Assembly (NCBI GenBank): GCA_020796225.1
Contig: CM036762.1
Location: forward strand, 10,551,633-10,615,632
Reading direction: 5' to 3'
Source of the DNA: Arion vulgaris
Taxonomy: Eukaryota > Mollusca > Gastropoda > Stylommatophora > Arionidae
Length of the DNA stretch: 64,000 bases
Part shown: positions 39,906 through 50,324 of the stretch, piece by piece
Layout of the letters: each line of letters starts with the position of its first letter
How positions within the stretch are numbered: the first letter of the stretch is position 1
Position numbers and translations under genes: made by a program
Notes under the pieces: generated by a model
Told to the model about the DNA's origin: nothing
Database searches by the model: none
What the model saw: the letters and a program-made list of their open reading frames with translations, nothing else

Positions 39906-40984
39906 GGCATGTAGTAGCTAGCCAGTTCTCCCTCCCCAGGTGGCAGCTGAGGAACCAGACAGTTAGCTTAGTGTGTAGCTTGTATATATTTGATATTTTA
40001 TTAGCAGACTTAGTGTTTACACTCTCTAAGCAGAAGGGTAACACTAAACGAGACATTGACGTAGTAAAAACTAATCGACGTAGTTGTGTAGTGACAGTCA
40101 GTTAGCAACGATTGGTAAACAGGGAGAGACGACATGAACCTTTGGGATGGGAGGACGTGTTTTGTGAGTTGTCAACACGTACATCTTGTAAAAATCAACA
40201 ATAACTATGTTTATACGTTTTCTACTTGGTTATCAAATATATATATAGAAGTAACGAATGAAAGCTATGAGAAAGAAAGGAACCCAGTGGAATAAGAGAA
40301 GCTACAATGAAGACTCAATGAAACACCATCATCACTGGAATCCCCTTCTACACCATTGTAGAAGGTGAATCCCTCTGACGATGGTGGTTCAAACAGTGGT
40401 GGCTAGATGCCGTGGTGCTAGATGCGTGGTGGCTAGATGCCGGTGGTGGCTAGATGCCGGTGGTGGCTTATAAGACCTGATTATTGTGGTATGTATATTT
40501 TTGGGAGTATTGCGCAGCTATGGCTTTTGGTTAGAGTATCTATGGTCAAACGAATGGTGTGGGCTCTTGGTTGAGCGCTTCATTGTAACTTCTCTTATTC
40601 CACTGTGGTTCCTTTCTTTCTCATAGCTTTCATTCGTTACTTCTATATATATATTTGATAACCAAGTAGAAAACGTATAAACATATTTATTGTTGATGTT
40701 ACAAGATGTACGTGTTGACAACTCACAAAACACGTCCTCCCATCCCAAAGGTTCATGTCGTCTCTCCCTGTTTACCAATCGTTGCTAACTGACTGTCACT
40801 ACACAACTACGTCGATTAGTTTTACTACGTCAATGTCTCGTTTTAGTGTTACCCTTCTGCTTAGAGAGTGTAAACACTAAGTCTGCTAATAAAATATCTA
40901 AATATATACAAGCTACACACTTAAGCTAACTGTCTGGTTCCTCAGCTGCCACCTGGGGAGGGGGCTGGCTAGCTACTACAGGCA
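39906..40984. mobile_element. Foldback element: 403-bp inverted arms, 265-bp centre, 4-bp TSD
   Basis: Element 39910-40980 begins TGTAGTAGCTAGCCAG and ends CTGGCTAGCTACTACA. Arms 39910-40312 and 40578-40980 are near-perfect reverse complements with a few single-base differences. GGCA flanks both ends (39906-39909, 40981-40984). The centre holds four GGTGGCTAGATGCC units and a small CTTCTACA..TGTAGAAG hairpin. No coding region. I cannot assign a superfamily. Confidence 0.93.
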
Positions 40985-41059
40985 CAAGTTTGAATTGAGT
41001 GAAAACTTTGTTCTGTGTCTCACGCCTTTTGGAGCACGACACGAATATTAAAATATTTA

Positions 41060-41362
41060 ATCGCTTCTCGACCTTTTGGCTAAAATCAAAGTGTAGTATC
41101 TGTATCACTTGATATCTGTCACGTGGCTCATTATATGGGTTTACAAAGATATCAGCTTGTGTTACGGAACTAGTGCCCATTTGATCGAAGCCGAAGGTCG
41201 GAAGCCTTCATTAAATGCCACATGGCTACCCTTGTACAAAACTAGGAGTGCCATCGATCAAAGGATTGATGGGGGTTGATAGTGTATAAACGTTTTTACG
41301 TTCCGTTGTACAGGGTCCACCTGGTATGGCACATCTAGGACGGGCCCCATAAAAAAAAAAAA
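41060..41362 (+). ncRNA. Retroposed U2 snRNA derivative (pseudogene or U2-headed SINE)
   Basis: It starts ATCGCTTCTCGACCTTTTGG and keeps AGTGTAGTATCTGT, which contains the branch-point-pairing GUAGUA. Further on, GGAACTAG corresponds to the sequence after the U2 Sm site, but the Sm site itself (AUUUUUG) is lost. The 3' end CCACCTGGTATGGCACATCT resembles U2 stem-loop IV. It is about 290 nt against about 190 for U2. The extra length looks like an internal duplication, since AACTAG-x2-4-TGCC...GATC-AAG occurs twice. It ends in 12 A and is flanked by AATATTTA (41052-41059) and AATGTTTA (41361-41368), one mismatch. Confidence 0.85.
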
Positions 41363-41394
41363 TGTTTAATTTAAAAAATTAAAACTGTCGTTAG

Positions 41395-41600
41395 TGTCTG
41401 TAGTACTGTTTTTTAGGACGGTGTAGGACATGAGGAGGAGGACGACAACCTGAAGAATTTAATGGCCGCATTGCTAGTGCAGTCGCCGCGAAGCTGTTCA
41501 AATTAGTATTTTTATTTTATGCCCTAGATACAAACAAATCCTTGGTCTTACCGCGGATTGAACACAGGGATGGGAGCCACGCTCTAATCCATTCAGCCCC
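41395..41600 (-). mobile_element. Low-copy tRNA-like SINE
   Basis: On the minus strand GCTGAATGGATTAGAGCG (box A-like) and TGTTCAATCCGCGG (box B-like) lie about 30 bp apart. The remainder (TTTAGGACGGTGTAGGACAT, ATTTAATGGCCGCATTGCTA on plus) matches 1985-2095. Confidence 0.5.
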
Positions 41601-41842
41601 ATGTTCCTCCCACAACAAGGACTGATGATGATAATTATGATAATGTAAAGGTTAACGTCTTTTGTTCATGTCTGTTTATACTTTATGACTTATATTTATC
41701 TAATCTGTATAGTATAGTATAGTTGTAAAACAGTCAAGCTTTAGAAAGATATTTACTATTGAAACTCTGAGAAGTCAATAGTCTAGGAATCAACATACAC
41801 AGGTTTACTCTTGTATCAGGCAACCAAATTCAACAGTTAAAC
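41601..41842. other. Unassigned sequence
   Basis: No feature seen apart from a short ATAGTATAGT run. Confidence 0.4.
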
Positions 41843-41856
41843 TGTTATATACACTT

Positions 41857-41998
41857 TTTCCGATCCAGAAGCACTTGAACTTTGAGCTCTTCGGCTCGGT
41901 GCCATGGACATCGTAACCATTCGTTCGTGCCACAAACACCGTAAATCTGGAGAACCTGTGGCTTTATGCCAGCGGGAATTGAACCCACTCAGAGGATG
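41857..41998 (-). mobile_element. 5'-truncated SINE-A with 14-bp TSD
   Basis: TTTTCCGATCCAGAAGCACT to GGGAATTGAACCCACTCAGA; the tRNA head is cut just past box B. TGTTATATACACTT flanks it at 41843-41856 and 41999-42012. Confidence 0.94.
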
Positions 41999-42012
41999 TT
42001 ATATACACTTAG

Positions 42013-42165
42013 TCCATCAACATAACAACACAATTAAACTCTGATAACATCAGATAATAGATACAAATCAAAAGTAAATGAGAGGAATCTAGGACAAGTC
42101 CATCAACATAACAACACAATTAAACTATGATAACATCAGATAAAAGATACAAATCAAAAGTATAG
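42013..42165. repeat. Direct duplication, about 84 bp
   Basis: AGTCCATCAACATAACAACA...ATACAAATCAAAAGTA occurs at 42013-42075 and 42097-42163 with two mismatches. Confidence 0.93.
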
Positions 42166-42167
42166 TT

Positions 42168-42443
42168 CTTCTTCTACTTCTTCGAACACTCCATATCGAC
42201 CACTTGTTAACCACTCTTTCTGATTTGTATGTGATCTGAGCCTAAGAGCGATTGTACGTTGTGTCAGTTATGCGCCTACAAGTAGGTCAGCACATCCGAT
42301 TTCTGCAATGCTTTATATTTACTAGGTTGCTTCCCTAGGCCCCTACCTCAGTCGCCTCTTACGACATGCCTTGTAGGTCGCAGTGTTACTATTCTTTGCT
42401 ACCTTTCTTGCTACTATTCTTGCCCCGGCACCACACGGGCGAA
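42168..42443 (-). mobile_element. SINE-C copy
   Basis: TTCTTCGAACACTCCATATC, GTCGCCTCTTACGACATGCC, then a small internal duplication of GCTACTATTCTTGC near 42395-42420 before CCCCGGCACCACACGGG. Confidence 0.9.
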
Positions 42444-42527
42444 AATATAGTTTAGAATAGGTCATGCACAATATGTATTCCAGAAAATTAAAGACATATA
42501 TAACAAGTCGTTGACTAAAAAAGTTAA

Positions 42528-42768
42528 TTGCATATCCTTTACAGGACTTTGCGAATCAACCCAGCTTTTTAACGCTGTTTGTGATTTTTCTAGGCATTAT
42601 TACGTTCAGTAGTTTGCCATTGCTTTCTGAACGAGTGGTGCCATCGTTCTTTGTAAAAATCCACGCGAAACAATTTGCAACTAAACTGTCCGCAGCGTCG
42701 GGGTTAATAGACCGAGTCACTATTTCCTAAGTCACAGACGCCACCAGTCGTTGACTACTGAAGTCAAA
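42528..42768 (-). mobile_element. SINE-F copy, second subfamily
   Basis: Reverse of the copy at 28890: CAGCTTTTTAACGCTGTTTG, CTGAACGAGTGGTGCCATCG, TAAAAATCCACGCGAAAC, GTCACAGACGCC. Confidence 0.88.
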
Positions 42769-43355
42769 AATAAAATTCTTCCGTGCTACACAGAACCAGT
42801 ACTGACATATGAATACGAGCCATGGAAACTAAGAAACAGCGAAATCTCTGAGGGGCCACAGAGATGTGGTTTCACGTGAGGATACTAATAATCATATGGA
42901 CTTCTAAAATGATTAATGTTGATATGTTGAAAGAGATGGGGGGATCACGGAAACACACATAAAAAACGTAATATCAATGTAAGAAAAAGTCATTCATTAT
43001 TTGTCAGACATATGATGAGAAAAGATGATGATGTTACTATACCTTGTAACATATAGTTACAACCAGTCAAATCAATAATAGACGAGACTAAGGACGAAGG
43101 AGAGAGAGAAAGAGATAAATCCTGGACAGTCGTACGCCATGACACAGAAATGTGCCAAACATCCTTACTGGTAGCTAGTATTAATGATAGATGTTTGTAG
43201 AAAGTCATAATCGCCTACGCCAGCTGGCATGGCACATGACGATGGTTACAACTACCTCCATCATTAACGCTACGAGCTACCATTATCATTATTATTACTA
43301 CTACTATTAGTAGTATTGCTAATACTATTACCGTCATCATTACTATGCGTATTAC
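42769..43355. other. Unassigned sequence
   Basis: Minor GA run at 43100-43115. (ATT/ACT) trinucleotides begin near 43280. Confidence 0.4.
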
Positions 43356-43359
43356 GATC

Positions 43360-43821
43360 ATTTATACCATAGATTCCCAAACTTTTCGGCCCACCGCCCA
43401 CTTTGCACAACATAAACTTTGTAACGCCCCCTCTACATTATAACAGTTTGTTAACGCCCCCCTCCTACATATATACATGCTCTATTTTTTCTTTAACATA
43501 GAAAATTGATATATATTTATGTAATACATGGTCGATTTTCAAATGATTATAAGCATGAAATAGAAAATTGATGAAAAAATGGATCGTGTAAGATGGGCAT
43601 AAGATTAATTAAAATGCATAATTTAAATTTTAAACGATTATTCAATCGCAAAATCACGAAAATAAATTATTTTAAAATATTTATTATTAATGTCTTCTTT
43701 AAGGAGCCACCACCCTAATCGCCTGAACGCCCCACAAATTCTTCTGAACCCACTACCGCCCCCTAGAAGGCTTCAGCGCCTACTGGGGCGGTACCCCACT
43801 TTGGGAAACGCTGATTTATAC
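43360..43821. mobile_element. hAT-type MITE, 446 bp, with perfect 8-bp TSD
   Basis: Element 43368-43813 begins CATAGATTCCCAAACTTTTC and its reverse complement begins CAGCGTTTCCCAAAGTGGGG; both continue into CCGCCC. ATTTATAC flanks it (43360-43367, 43814-43821). The C/A-x-TTCCCAAA ends resemble Charlie-like hAT termini. AT-rich, non-coding interior. Confidence 0.92.
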
Positions 43822-43824
43822 TGT

Positions 43825-44640
43825 TACCATTGATAGATTACTTCTACTGCTACTACTACTGTAATTACTACTAATACTACTAGCATTACTATTACTACTA
43901 CTACTGTCATTACTACTACTGCTATTACCAATCCCATTACTGCTACTACCTTTACTAATGTTACTAATATCACTACTACTATACCCATACTTGCATTACT
44001 ATTACTGCTAGAATTACTACACCTACCTTTAATACTACTACTACAACCATTACTATTAACACTTCTACTACAGCCCACACTGCTACCATTGCTATTAATA
44101 CTATTACTACTACAGCCCCTACTGCCATAATTACTATTAATACTACTACTACTACTACAGCCCCTGCTGCTACTATTGCTATTAATACTACTACTACAGT
44201 TCCTACTGTTATCATTGCTATTAATACTACTACTACAGCTCCTGCTGCTACCATTGCTATTAGTATTACTACTACAACCCCTACCGCCACCATTGCTATT
44301 ACTACTACTACTACAGCCCTACTGTCACCATTACTACTAATACTACTACTACTACAGTCCACACTGCCACCATTGCTATTAAATCACTACTACTACAGCC
44401 CCAACTTCCACCATTACTAACAATACTACTACTACAACCCCTACTGCTATCATTGCTATTAATACTACTACTACAACCCCTACGTCACCATTACTATTAA
44501 TACTACTACTACAGTCCCTACTGTTACCATTACTATTAATACTACTACTACAGCCCCTACTGCTACCATAACTATTAATACTACTACTACAGTCCCTACT
44601 GCTACCATTGCTATTTCCAACATTTCTATTGTCCCATTTA
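43825..44640. repeat. (ACT)n-based compound tandem repeat, about 42-bp higher-order unit
   Basis: About 18 diverged copies of ACTACTACTACAGCCCCTAC + TGCTACCATTGCTATTAAT. The frames (poly-Val/Ala or Ser/Asn-rich on minus) are compositional. Confidence 0.93.
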
Positions 44641-44877
44641 AAATCAATGACAAAATAATTGCCCCTAGACATTTACAACAATCCAAACACTGGGCTAGCT
44701 TTAACTTAAGAAGCACATGACAGAACACAACCATACATCCGCTACAGTTTCCGCATCCTTGCAACCAGCTCACTTGAGAATTCACTGAAAACAGCTGATG
44801 AGACAAACAAAAAACCAGAAGAAGTTATCGATCCATCAAGAATTGGCAACCATAGTAAATGGTAGCGGCAAGTTGTT

Positions 44878-46520
44878 AATAAAACTCTTTATATAACGTC
44901 TTAGTTATTGGTTACTCTGTATAACGTCTTGGTTACTTTGTATAACGTCTTAGTTATTGGTTATTCTGTATAACGTCTTGGTTACTTTGTATAACGTCTT
45001 GGTTACTTTGTATAACGTCTTGGTTACTTTGTATAACGTCTTAGTTATTGGTTACTTTGTATAACGTCTTGGTTACTTTGTATAACGTCTTAGTTATTGG
45101 TTACTTTGTATAACGTCTTAGTTATTGGTTACTTTGTATAACGTCTTGGTTACTTTGTATAACGTCTTGGTTACTTTGTATAACGTCTTGGTTACTTTGT
45201 ATAACGTCTTGGTTACTTTGTATAACGTCTTGGTTATTGGTTATTCTGTATAACGTCTTGGTTATTGGTTACTCTGTATAACGTCTTGGTTACTTTGTAT
45301 AACGTCTTGGTTATTGGTTACTTTGTATAACGTCTTGGTTACTTTGTATAACGTCTTGGTTATTGGTTACTTTGTATAACGTCTTGGTTACTTTGTATAA
45401 CGTCTTGGTTATTGGTTACTTTGTATAACGTCTTGGTTACTTTGTATAACGTCTTGGTTATTGGTTATTCTGTATAACGTCTTGGTTATTGGTTATTCTG
45501 TATAACGTCTTGGTTACTCTGTATAACGTCTTGGTTATTAGTTATTCTGTATAACGTCTTGGTTACTCTGTATAACGTCTTGGTTATTAGTTATTCTGTA
45601 TAACGTCTTGGTTATTGGTTATTCTGTATAACGTCTTGGTTATTGGTTATTCTGTATAACGTCTTGGTTATTGGTTACTCTGTATAGTTAGTTAGTTAGT
45701 CTTTCCTCTTGGGCCTGTGGGCGGCGCATAGGGCAGAGGTCATAGCTCTCCATGTCTCGCGGTTCGTTGCTGTCTGTTTTAGGTCTTTAATGTTTACTAG
45801 GCCCATCGTTGAGCCTTCTCTGGTGATGGTTCTACGCAGAGTCTCTCTTGGTCTTCCTCGTTTTCTTTTCCCTCTGGTGTCCATATGAGGGATTGGTAAG
45901 GAGTCTTCTCTCATCCATTTTAAGTGTGTGGCCGATGTAGTTCCAGCGGCGCTTTCTTATAAATTTGATACATTTTCTTGCTTGGTCTCTTGTCTTATTT
46001 GTGTATTGGGTCTGAAATCTGACCATTTGAGGTTCAGTATTCTCTGTATAACGTCTTGGTTATTGGTTACTCTGTATAACGTCTTGGTTACTCTGTATAA
46101 CGTCTTGGTTATTCTGTATAACGTCTTGGTTATTGGTTACTCTGTATAACGTCTTGGTTATTGGTTATTCTGTATAACGTCTTGGTTATTGGTTACTTTG
46201 TATAACGTCTTGGTTATTGGTTACTCTGTATAACGTCTTGGTTATTGGTTATTCTGTATAACGTCTTGGTTATTGGTTATTCTGTATAACGTCTTGGTTA
46301 TTGGTTATTCTGTATAACGTCTTGGTTATTGGTTACTCTGTATAACGTCTTGGTTATTGGTTACTTTGTATAACGTCTCGGTTATTGGTTATTATGTATA
46401 ACGTCTTGGTTATTGGTTACTCTGTTTAACGTCTTGGTTAGTGGTTACTCTGTATAACGTCTTGGCTGTTGGTTACTCTGTATAAAGTCTTGGTTATTGG
46501 TTAATCTGTATAATGTCTCC
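44878..46520. repeat. Long minisatellite, 21-bp and 28-bp units
   Basis: Unit GGTTACTTTGTATAACGTCT + T, with a longer form adding TATTGGT. The left third is mostly short T-type units, the right mostly long units with TTCTGTATA. Split by a LINE-W insertion at 45687-46040. Confidence 0.96.
45687..46040 (-). mobile_element. LINE-W 3' fragment inside the minisatellite
   Basis: The minus strand encodes the same end as 32519-32851 (GKRKRGRPRETLRRTITREG to SALCAAHRPKRKD-stop, tail ACTAACTAACTAAC). It extends about 17 bp further 5'. Very high identity to the other copy, with one frameshift near the M-D-E-R-R region. Confidence 0.95.
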
Positions 46521-46524
46521 GGGG

Positions 46525-46625
46525 AAAATGCACTTGTGAACAAAATACGATGGCTCGATTTCGAATCCCCGACCTACAAACTCAAGGCAAACCCTTTAAC
46601 TACTTCGCCACAGTGACCTCCTATG
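46525..46625 (-). mobile_element. SINE-B 5' portion (tRNA head)
   Basis: The minus strand reads GAGGTCACTGTGGCGAAGTA, GTTAAAGGGTTTGCC (box A region) and GGGATTCGAAATCGAG (box B). Only about 100 bp retained. Confidence 0.75.
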
Positions 46626-46734
46626 AAAGTGAGTTGAAGTTTACCTACTGGCGACGCCAGTTCTATGTTAGCAGCAGCAGCAGCAGCGGCATGCGGTAGC
46701 GACAGCGGCAGTAGTAGTAGCAATCTCGTTAGGT

Positions 46735-46965
46735 TGGTTTAACGTAGTTATAAATATATTCTCATTGAAGTGCGAGGCAAAGGGTTCAAGAAGACGCCCC
46801 AGGGAAACCCTAAAATGAACGTTGCTATGAGAGTTAACAAATATCAGACTCAATTCCATTGAAGAGATTGAGCGAGTTGCCAAGGACAGAGCCAGACTAT
46901 GGAGAAATTACTTCCAGGCCTTATGTAAACGTATAACGGTTACAAGAGGAATATATATTGTATTT
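46735..46965 (+). mobile_element. LINE-Z 3' end
   Basis: Frames read LKCEAKGSRRRPRETLK, then IEEIERVAKDRARLWRNYFQ, ALCKRITVTRGIYI. This is the uninterrupted form of the segment expanded at 19655 and of the SINE-A target at 27497. Confidence 0.85.
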
Positions 46966-46989
46966 TCTTTTACACTGATTAGAGTTTAA

Positions 46990-47400
46990 GTCCTCAACCA
47001 ACTTATGCCAAATCTTCGTAACTTTAGCTATCTCTTCCAGCTCTATCTTATAGTGTTAATATCCGCCTCCAAATCTCTTCTCCGTTTATTTCTAGACTTT
47101 TCTCTACTTCGCTTTCCCTGCGGGTTCCAAGAAATGGTTCTTCTTGTTATATTACCCTTGGATTTTCTCAAGGTGTGTCCTATCCAGCGACATCGTCTTT
47201 CTTTACCATTTGGATCATTAGAATATGGTCTTGTTCTCTTCATAAGCTTCTCCTTTGTGACTTGATCATACCATCTTAGTCCCTTTATTATGTGCAGACA
47301 CCAGTTGATAGAATATTTGCTATTTATTCGTTCTCCATGTTTCTGAGCCATACAGTAGAACTACAGTAGAACTACAGTAGAACTACTTTAATATTGAAAT
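46990..47400 (-). mobile_element. LINE-V C-terminal fragment
   Basis: The minus strand reads HIIKGLRWYDQVTKEKLMKR, GKERRCRWIGHTLRKSKGNI, TRRTISWNPQGKRSREKSRN and KRRRDLEADINTIR. R-W-I-G-H-T-L-R-K with W-N-P-Q-G-K-R is the standard tail of animal endonuclease/RT ORFs. Confidence 0.88.
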
Positions 47401-47429
47401 TAAACATACTAATTTTGGTCCTAGATTTG

Positions 47430-47765
47430 ATTTCTTTAGACTTTTACTTTCTTTCTTTCTTTCTCGAATCCTGTATGCCTCACAGCGTCAGGTCAGGAAG
47501 AGATTTCTAAAACGGGCCCTAGTATGCGCTTCGTAGATAGTCTCTTTCGTCGCCTCTGTTATCTCTGAGGTCCATCTTTTGCGTGGCCGGCCTTTTGCTT
47601 TGTACCCATTGTATCGGAGCAGCATTGCTCTTTGGGGTGCACTGTCTGATGGTAATCTGCTTACTGCGAACCATTTAATTTGTTGTTTCTTATGAAGTCT
47701 AGTACTGATGTTGTACCACTTTTCCCTGATGTCTTCATTTTTCAATCAGTCTCTTCTTGTTCACC
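47430..47765 (-). mobile_element. LINE-Y-like C-terminal fragment with (GAAA)n tail
   Basis: MKNEDIREKWYNISTRLHKK, QQIKWFAVSRLPSDSAPQRA, MLLRYNGYKAKGRPRKRWTS, EITEATKETIYEAHTRARFR. The end TGAGGCATACAGGATTCGAG plus (AAAG)n matches 690-755. Confidence 0.9.
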
Positions 47766-47844
47766 CAGCATCTGTAGTAGACACTTCATCTCTGTTGTGA
47801 CTTAGACTTTTACAAGTGTCCTAATGCGATGAAAGCTCCTCTTG

Positions 47845-47995
47845 CCTTCTCTCTCTCTCTCATGCACTCTCATACTCTCACAACTCTCTCACTCTCACAC
47901 TCTCTCATACTATCTTGCACACTCTCTCACACTCTTACACTCTCTCTCACACACACACACATACATATATATATACATATATATATATACGAACT
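47845..47995. repeat. (CT)/(CA)/(AT) compound microsatellite
   Basis: CTCTCTCACAC-type units pass into CACACACACATACATATATA. Confidence 0.93.
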
Positions 47996-48235
47996 GAAAA
48001 AGATCTTGCTGATAATAGCATAGTGATGTATGTATGGAGGAAGACAGGGAATGATGACAGACAGACATATTGAACAGTTAAATTATATATTTAACAGATA
48101 CATAAAAGCCACGTATATGTTCACAGAGATAGACAGACAAGATACACAAACTGGTCGGTGAGTTGAGAGAATGACGGTGAGAGCTTAACTAAAGCGACGG
48201 AAACAAGAAGAAAGGAGATATAAATAAAATAGATG

Positions 48236-48440
48236 CCCGTCTGCCCAGCGGGTTCGTAGCGCGTTGGACTACGGGTGACTATCCCTCTGTGTGTGTGGGT
48301 TCAATTCCACGAGATGGCAGAAAAGCCACAGATTCCCAGATTTACGGTGTTCGTGGCACCGAACCGAAAGGTTACGATGTCCATGGCACCGAGCCGAAGA
48401 GCGGAAAAGCTCAAGTGCTTCTGGATCGGAAAAAAAAAAA
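48236..48440 (+). mobile_element. SINE-A copy
   Basis: GCCCGTCTGCCCAGCGGGTT, box B GTGGGTTCAATTCCACG, two body units, poly(A) to 48441. Flanking duplication not clear. Confidence 0.94.
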
Positions 48441-48599
48441 AAATGGATACACGAATAGATGAATGGCGAGATACGTGAACAAAAACATGAGGTGCAATCA
48501 GAAATAGACAAAACTATTAGAAAGTTACAACAAACTACTCACTCAGATTTGGAGGGTCTAGGCAGCACAGTTTCTCTGGAGTGGGAAGAGTTAATGTAT

Positions 48600-48703
48600 T
48601 TATCCGTCGTTATCATGACGTAGTCTGTTTTCAGCCTGGAAGCGAACTCGGATGACATCTGACACTCTGCGGTAGTACACTTCGTTCATTAGTTGTGTAT
48701 AGT
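48600..48703 (-). CDS. Probable terminal coding exon of an unidentified gene
   Basis: A strong acceptor (CTCTCTCCACCCTCCCCTCC then CCAACAG, minus strand) opens an exon reading (D)YTQLMNEVYYRRVSDVIRVR, FQAENRLRHDNDG-stop. It enters with two bases of a split codon. GC and codon choice differ from the surrounding repeats, and no repeat family covers it. Tyr/Arg-rich, no recognised domain. Other exons should lie to the right on the minus strand. It could belong to the same transcription unit as 52081-52313 as an alternative 3' exon; that is speculation. Confidence 0.5.
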
Positions 48704-48756
48704 CTGTTGGGGAGGGGAGGGTGGAGAGAGACATATTTATGAAACGTGAGAATGCT

Positions 48757-49070
48757 TGTCTGTATGTATGTATGTATGTATGTATCTGTAAGTATGTATT
48801 GGTGTGTAAGTATGTAAGTATGTACGTGTGTATGTATGTATGTACGTGTGTATGTATGTATGTATTGTGTATGTATGTATGTATGTATGTATATTTAGTG
48901 TCTTCAAATGTCTGATACAATGAAGTCTATCTGTGTATGTTTGTAAGTATGTATTGGTGTGTATGTATGTATTGGTGTGTATGTATGTATGTACGTATGT
49001 ATGTATGTATTGTGTATGTATGTATGTATGTATGTACGTGTGGTATGTATGTATGTATTGTGTGGGTAAG
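48757..49070. repeat. (ATGT)n microsatellite with interspersed variants
   Basis: Long runs of GTATGTATGTAT broken by TGGTGTGTAAG-type units and one non-repeat island at 48897-48940. Confidence 0.95.
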
Positions 49071-49074
49071 TACA

Positions 49075-49565
49075 TATTCTCTTCGTGTACTCTTTGACAC
49101 ATACAACTTCCACAAGAGATTCCTCTTGCTGCCGTTCTGTCGCTTTTTCCCAAATTATTTCTTCTGTCAAGTCATAATCTTTCAACTCTCTTTCTACAGT
49201 TCCACAGTTCTTCTTGTGTCGTTTGGTCGTACAGGCTTTCTTTCCTCACCTACTGTCCATCGAAGAAATGTCCACTCCACCTCCATCTTCTTCTTTTAAT
49301 GATGGTCTCCAATAATGCACAGTTTGTTCGTTTAACAATTCTTCATTTGAAAACGTATTTGGATAGAAAGTTTGCAGCATCATTCTTAAAATTATATTTT
49401 AGAAATGTCTGCAACGTGTGTATGATATTGTGGTTCATTTTCCAGCACTCATGCGAATGTATAATAACACTACCATGACTCTGCTTCTATATAAAGTTTT
49501 GTTTTAAGATTCAATACTTTGACTTTCTAGATTTAGTTGAGAATGGTAAAAGTTTGACATGCTTT
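49075..49565 (-). mobile_element. LINE-U C-terminal fragment
   Basis: The minus strand ends EDYDLTEEIIWEKATERQQE-like then SLVEVVCVKEYTKRI-stop, with VKKACQTFTILN and KTKLYIEAES upstream. The E-x-I-W-x-K-A-T-x-R-Q block and closing C-V-K-E-Y-T-K-R-I are a LINE ORF end. Several frameshifts. Confidence 0.75.
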
Positions 49566-49742
49566 CTTGACACTTCCAATCAAAGAAGAAGAAGAAGAAG
49601 AAGAACTTCCAACCAGGGCCGTGCCGTGCTATGATACTGAGAGGTAGCCGCATCAGACGGAACCGCAATGAGGGGGTGGGGGGGTGGCATAAGCAGCGAA
49701 ATCAACATCAGAATTGAGGTTATTTCAAAGAAAAACACTTAA

Positions 49743-49962
49743 CCCTTTAGCTGCTATGGACGTATATATATGTTTGTCCCATTCACTTCTAAAGACGTAT
49801 TAACACGTCTGCTATTATCTCTCCTCTGTGGGCTAAAGACGTGTTAACACGTTATAAATTGCTACTGTCACTGATATAGGCGTACATTCACGTTTGTGAA
49901 CTAGAAAAAAAAGAGTAGCTATTTTTTGCACAGCCTTCGGAAAGTATGTAGCAGCGAAAGGG
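49743..49962. mobile_element. CCCTTT-ended MITE, 220 bp
   Basis: CCCTTTAGCTGCTATGGACG to GTAGCAGCGAAAGGG, highly similar along its length to 34002-34218. The left flank is TTAA; the right flank is AGGG, so no duplication is visible here. Confidence 0.85.
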
Positions 49963-50324
49963 AGGGGGGAGGGCAGGATTTCGAAGACTTGCACCATACT
50001 GAGAAAATATACCTTACGGTCCTGCTTCCAATGATGTCCTTTTTCGAATCATCATCCTACAATACTGTACTTTCCAGGTATAGAAAACTCTGAACTCTAT
50101 GATTTCATTTTGTAACATAATTGTGTTTTCTGATTTTCATTTTTTTAATATTAACTTTAAGTCCTACTGTTTGAACTGTTCTGGAAAGTGAATCTCTTTT
50201 CGTTTGAACATCCTGGTATCGGCTGGCCAAAAGAATAAAATCGTCTGCGTAATTGAAATCTCAGATCTTCCAGCACTGTAGTAAGTGTCCATCGAATTCA
50301 TCTGCTGTTATCCTTTATCGGTTA

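Noticed and set aside
39910..40980. LTR retrotransposon
   Set aside because: The long repeats are inverted rather than direct, and no gag/pol, primer site or TG..CA direct terminal repeats are present.
41060..41350. Functional U2 snRNA gene
   Set aside because: The Sm site is lost, the length is about 100 nt too long and a poly(A) plus flanking duplication are present.
43825..44640. Poly-Val/Ala membrane protein on the minus strand
   Set aside because: Arises from (ACT/GTA)n composition; frames shift between units.
48757..49070. Tyr/Val/Cys-rich ORFs
   Set aside because: Pure product of (ATGT)n microsatellite.
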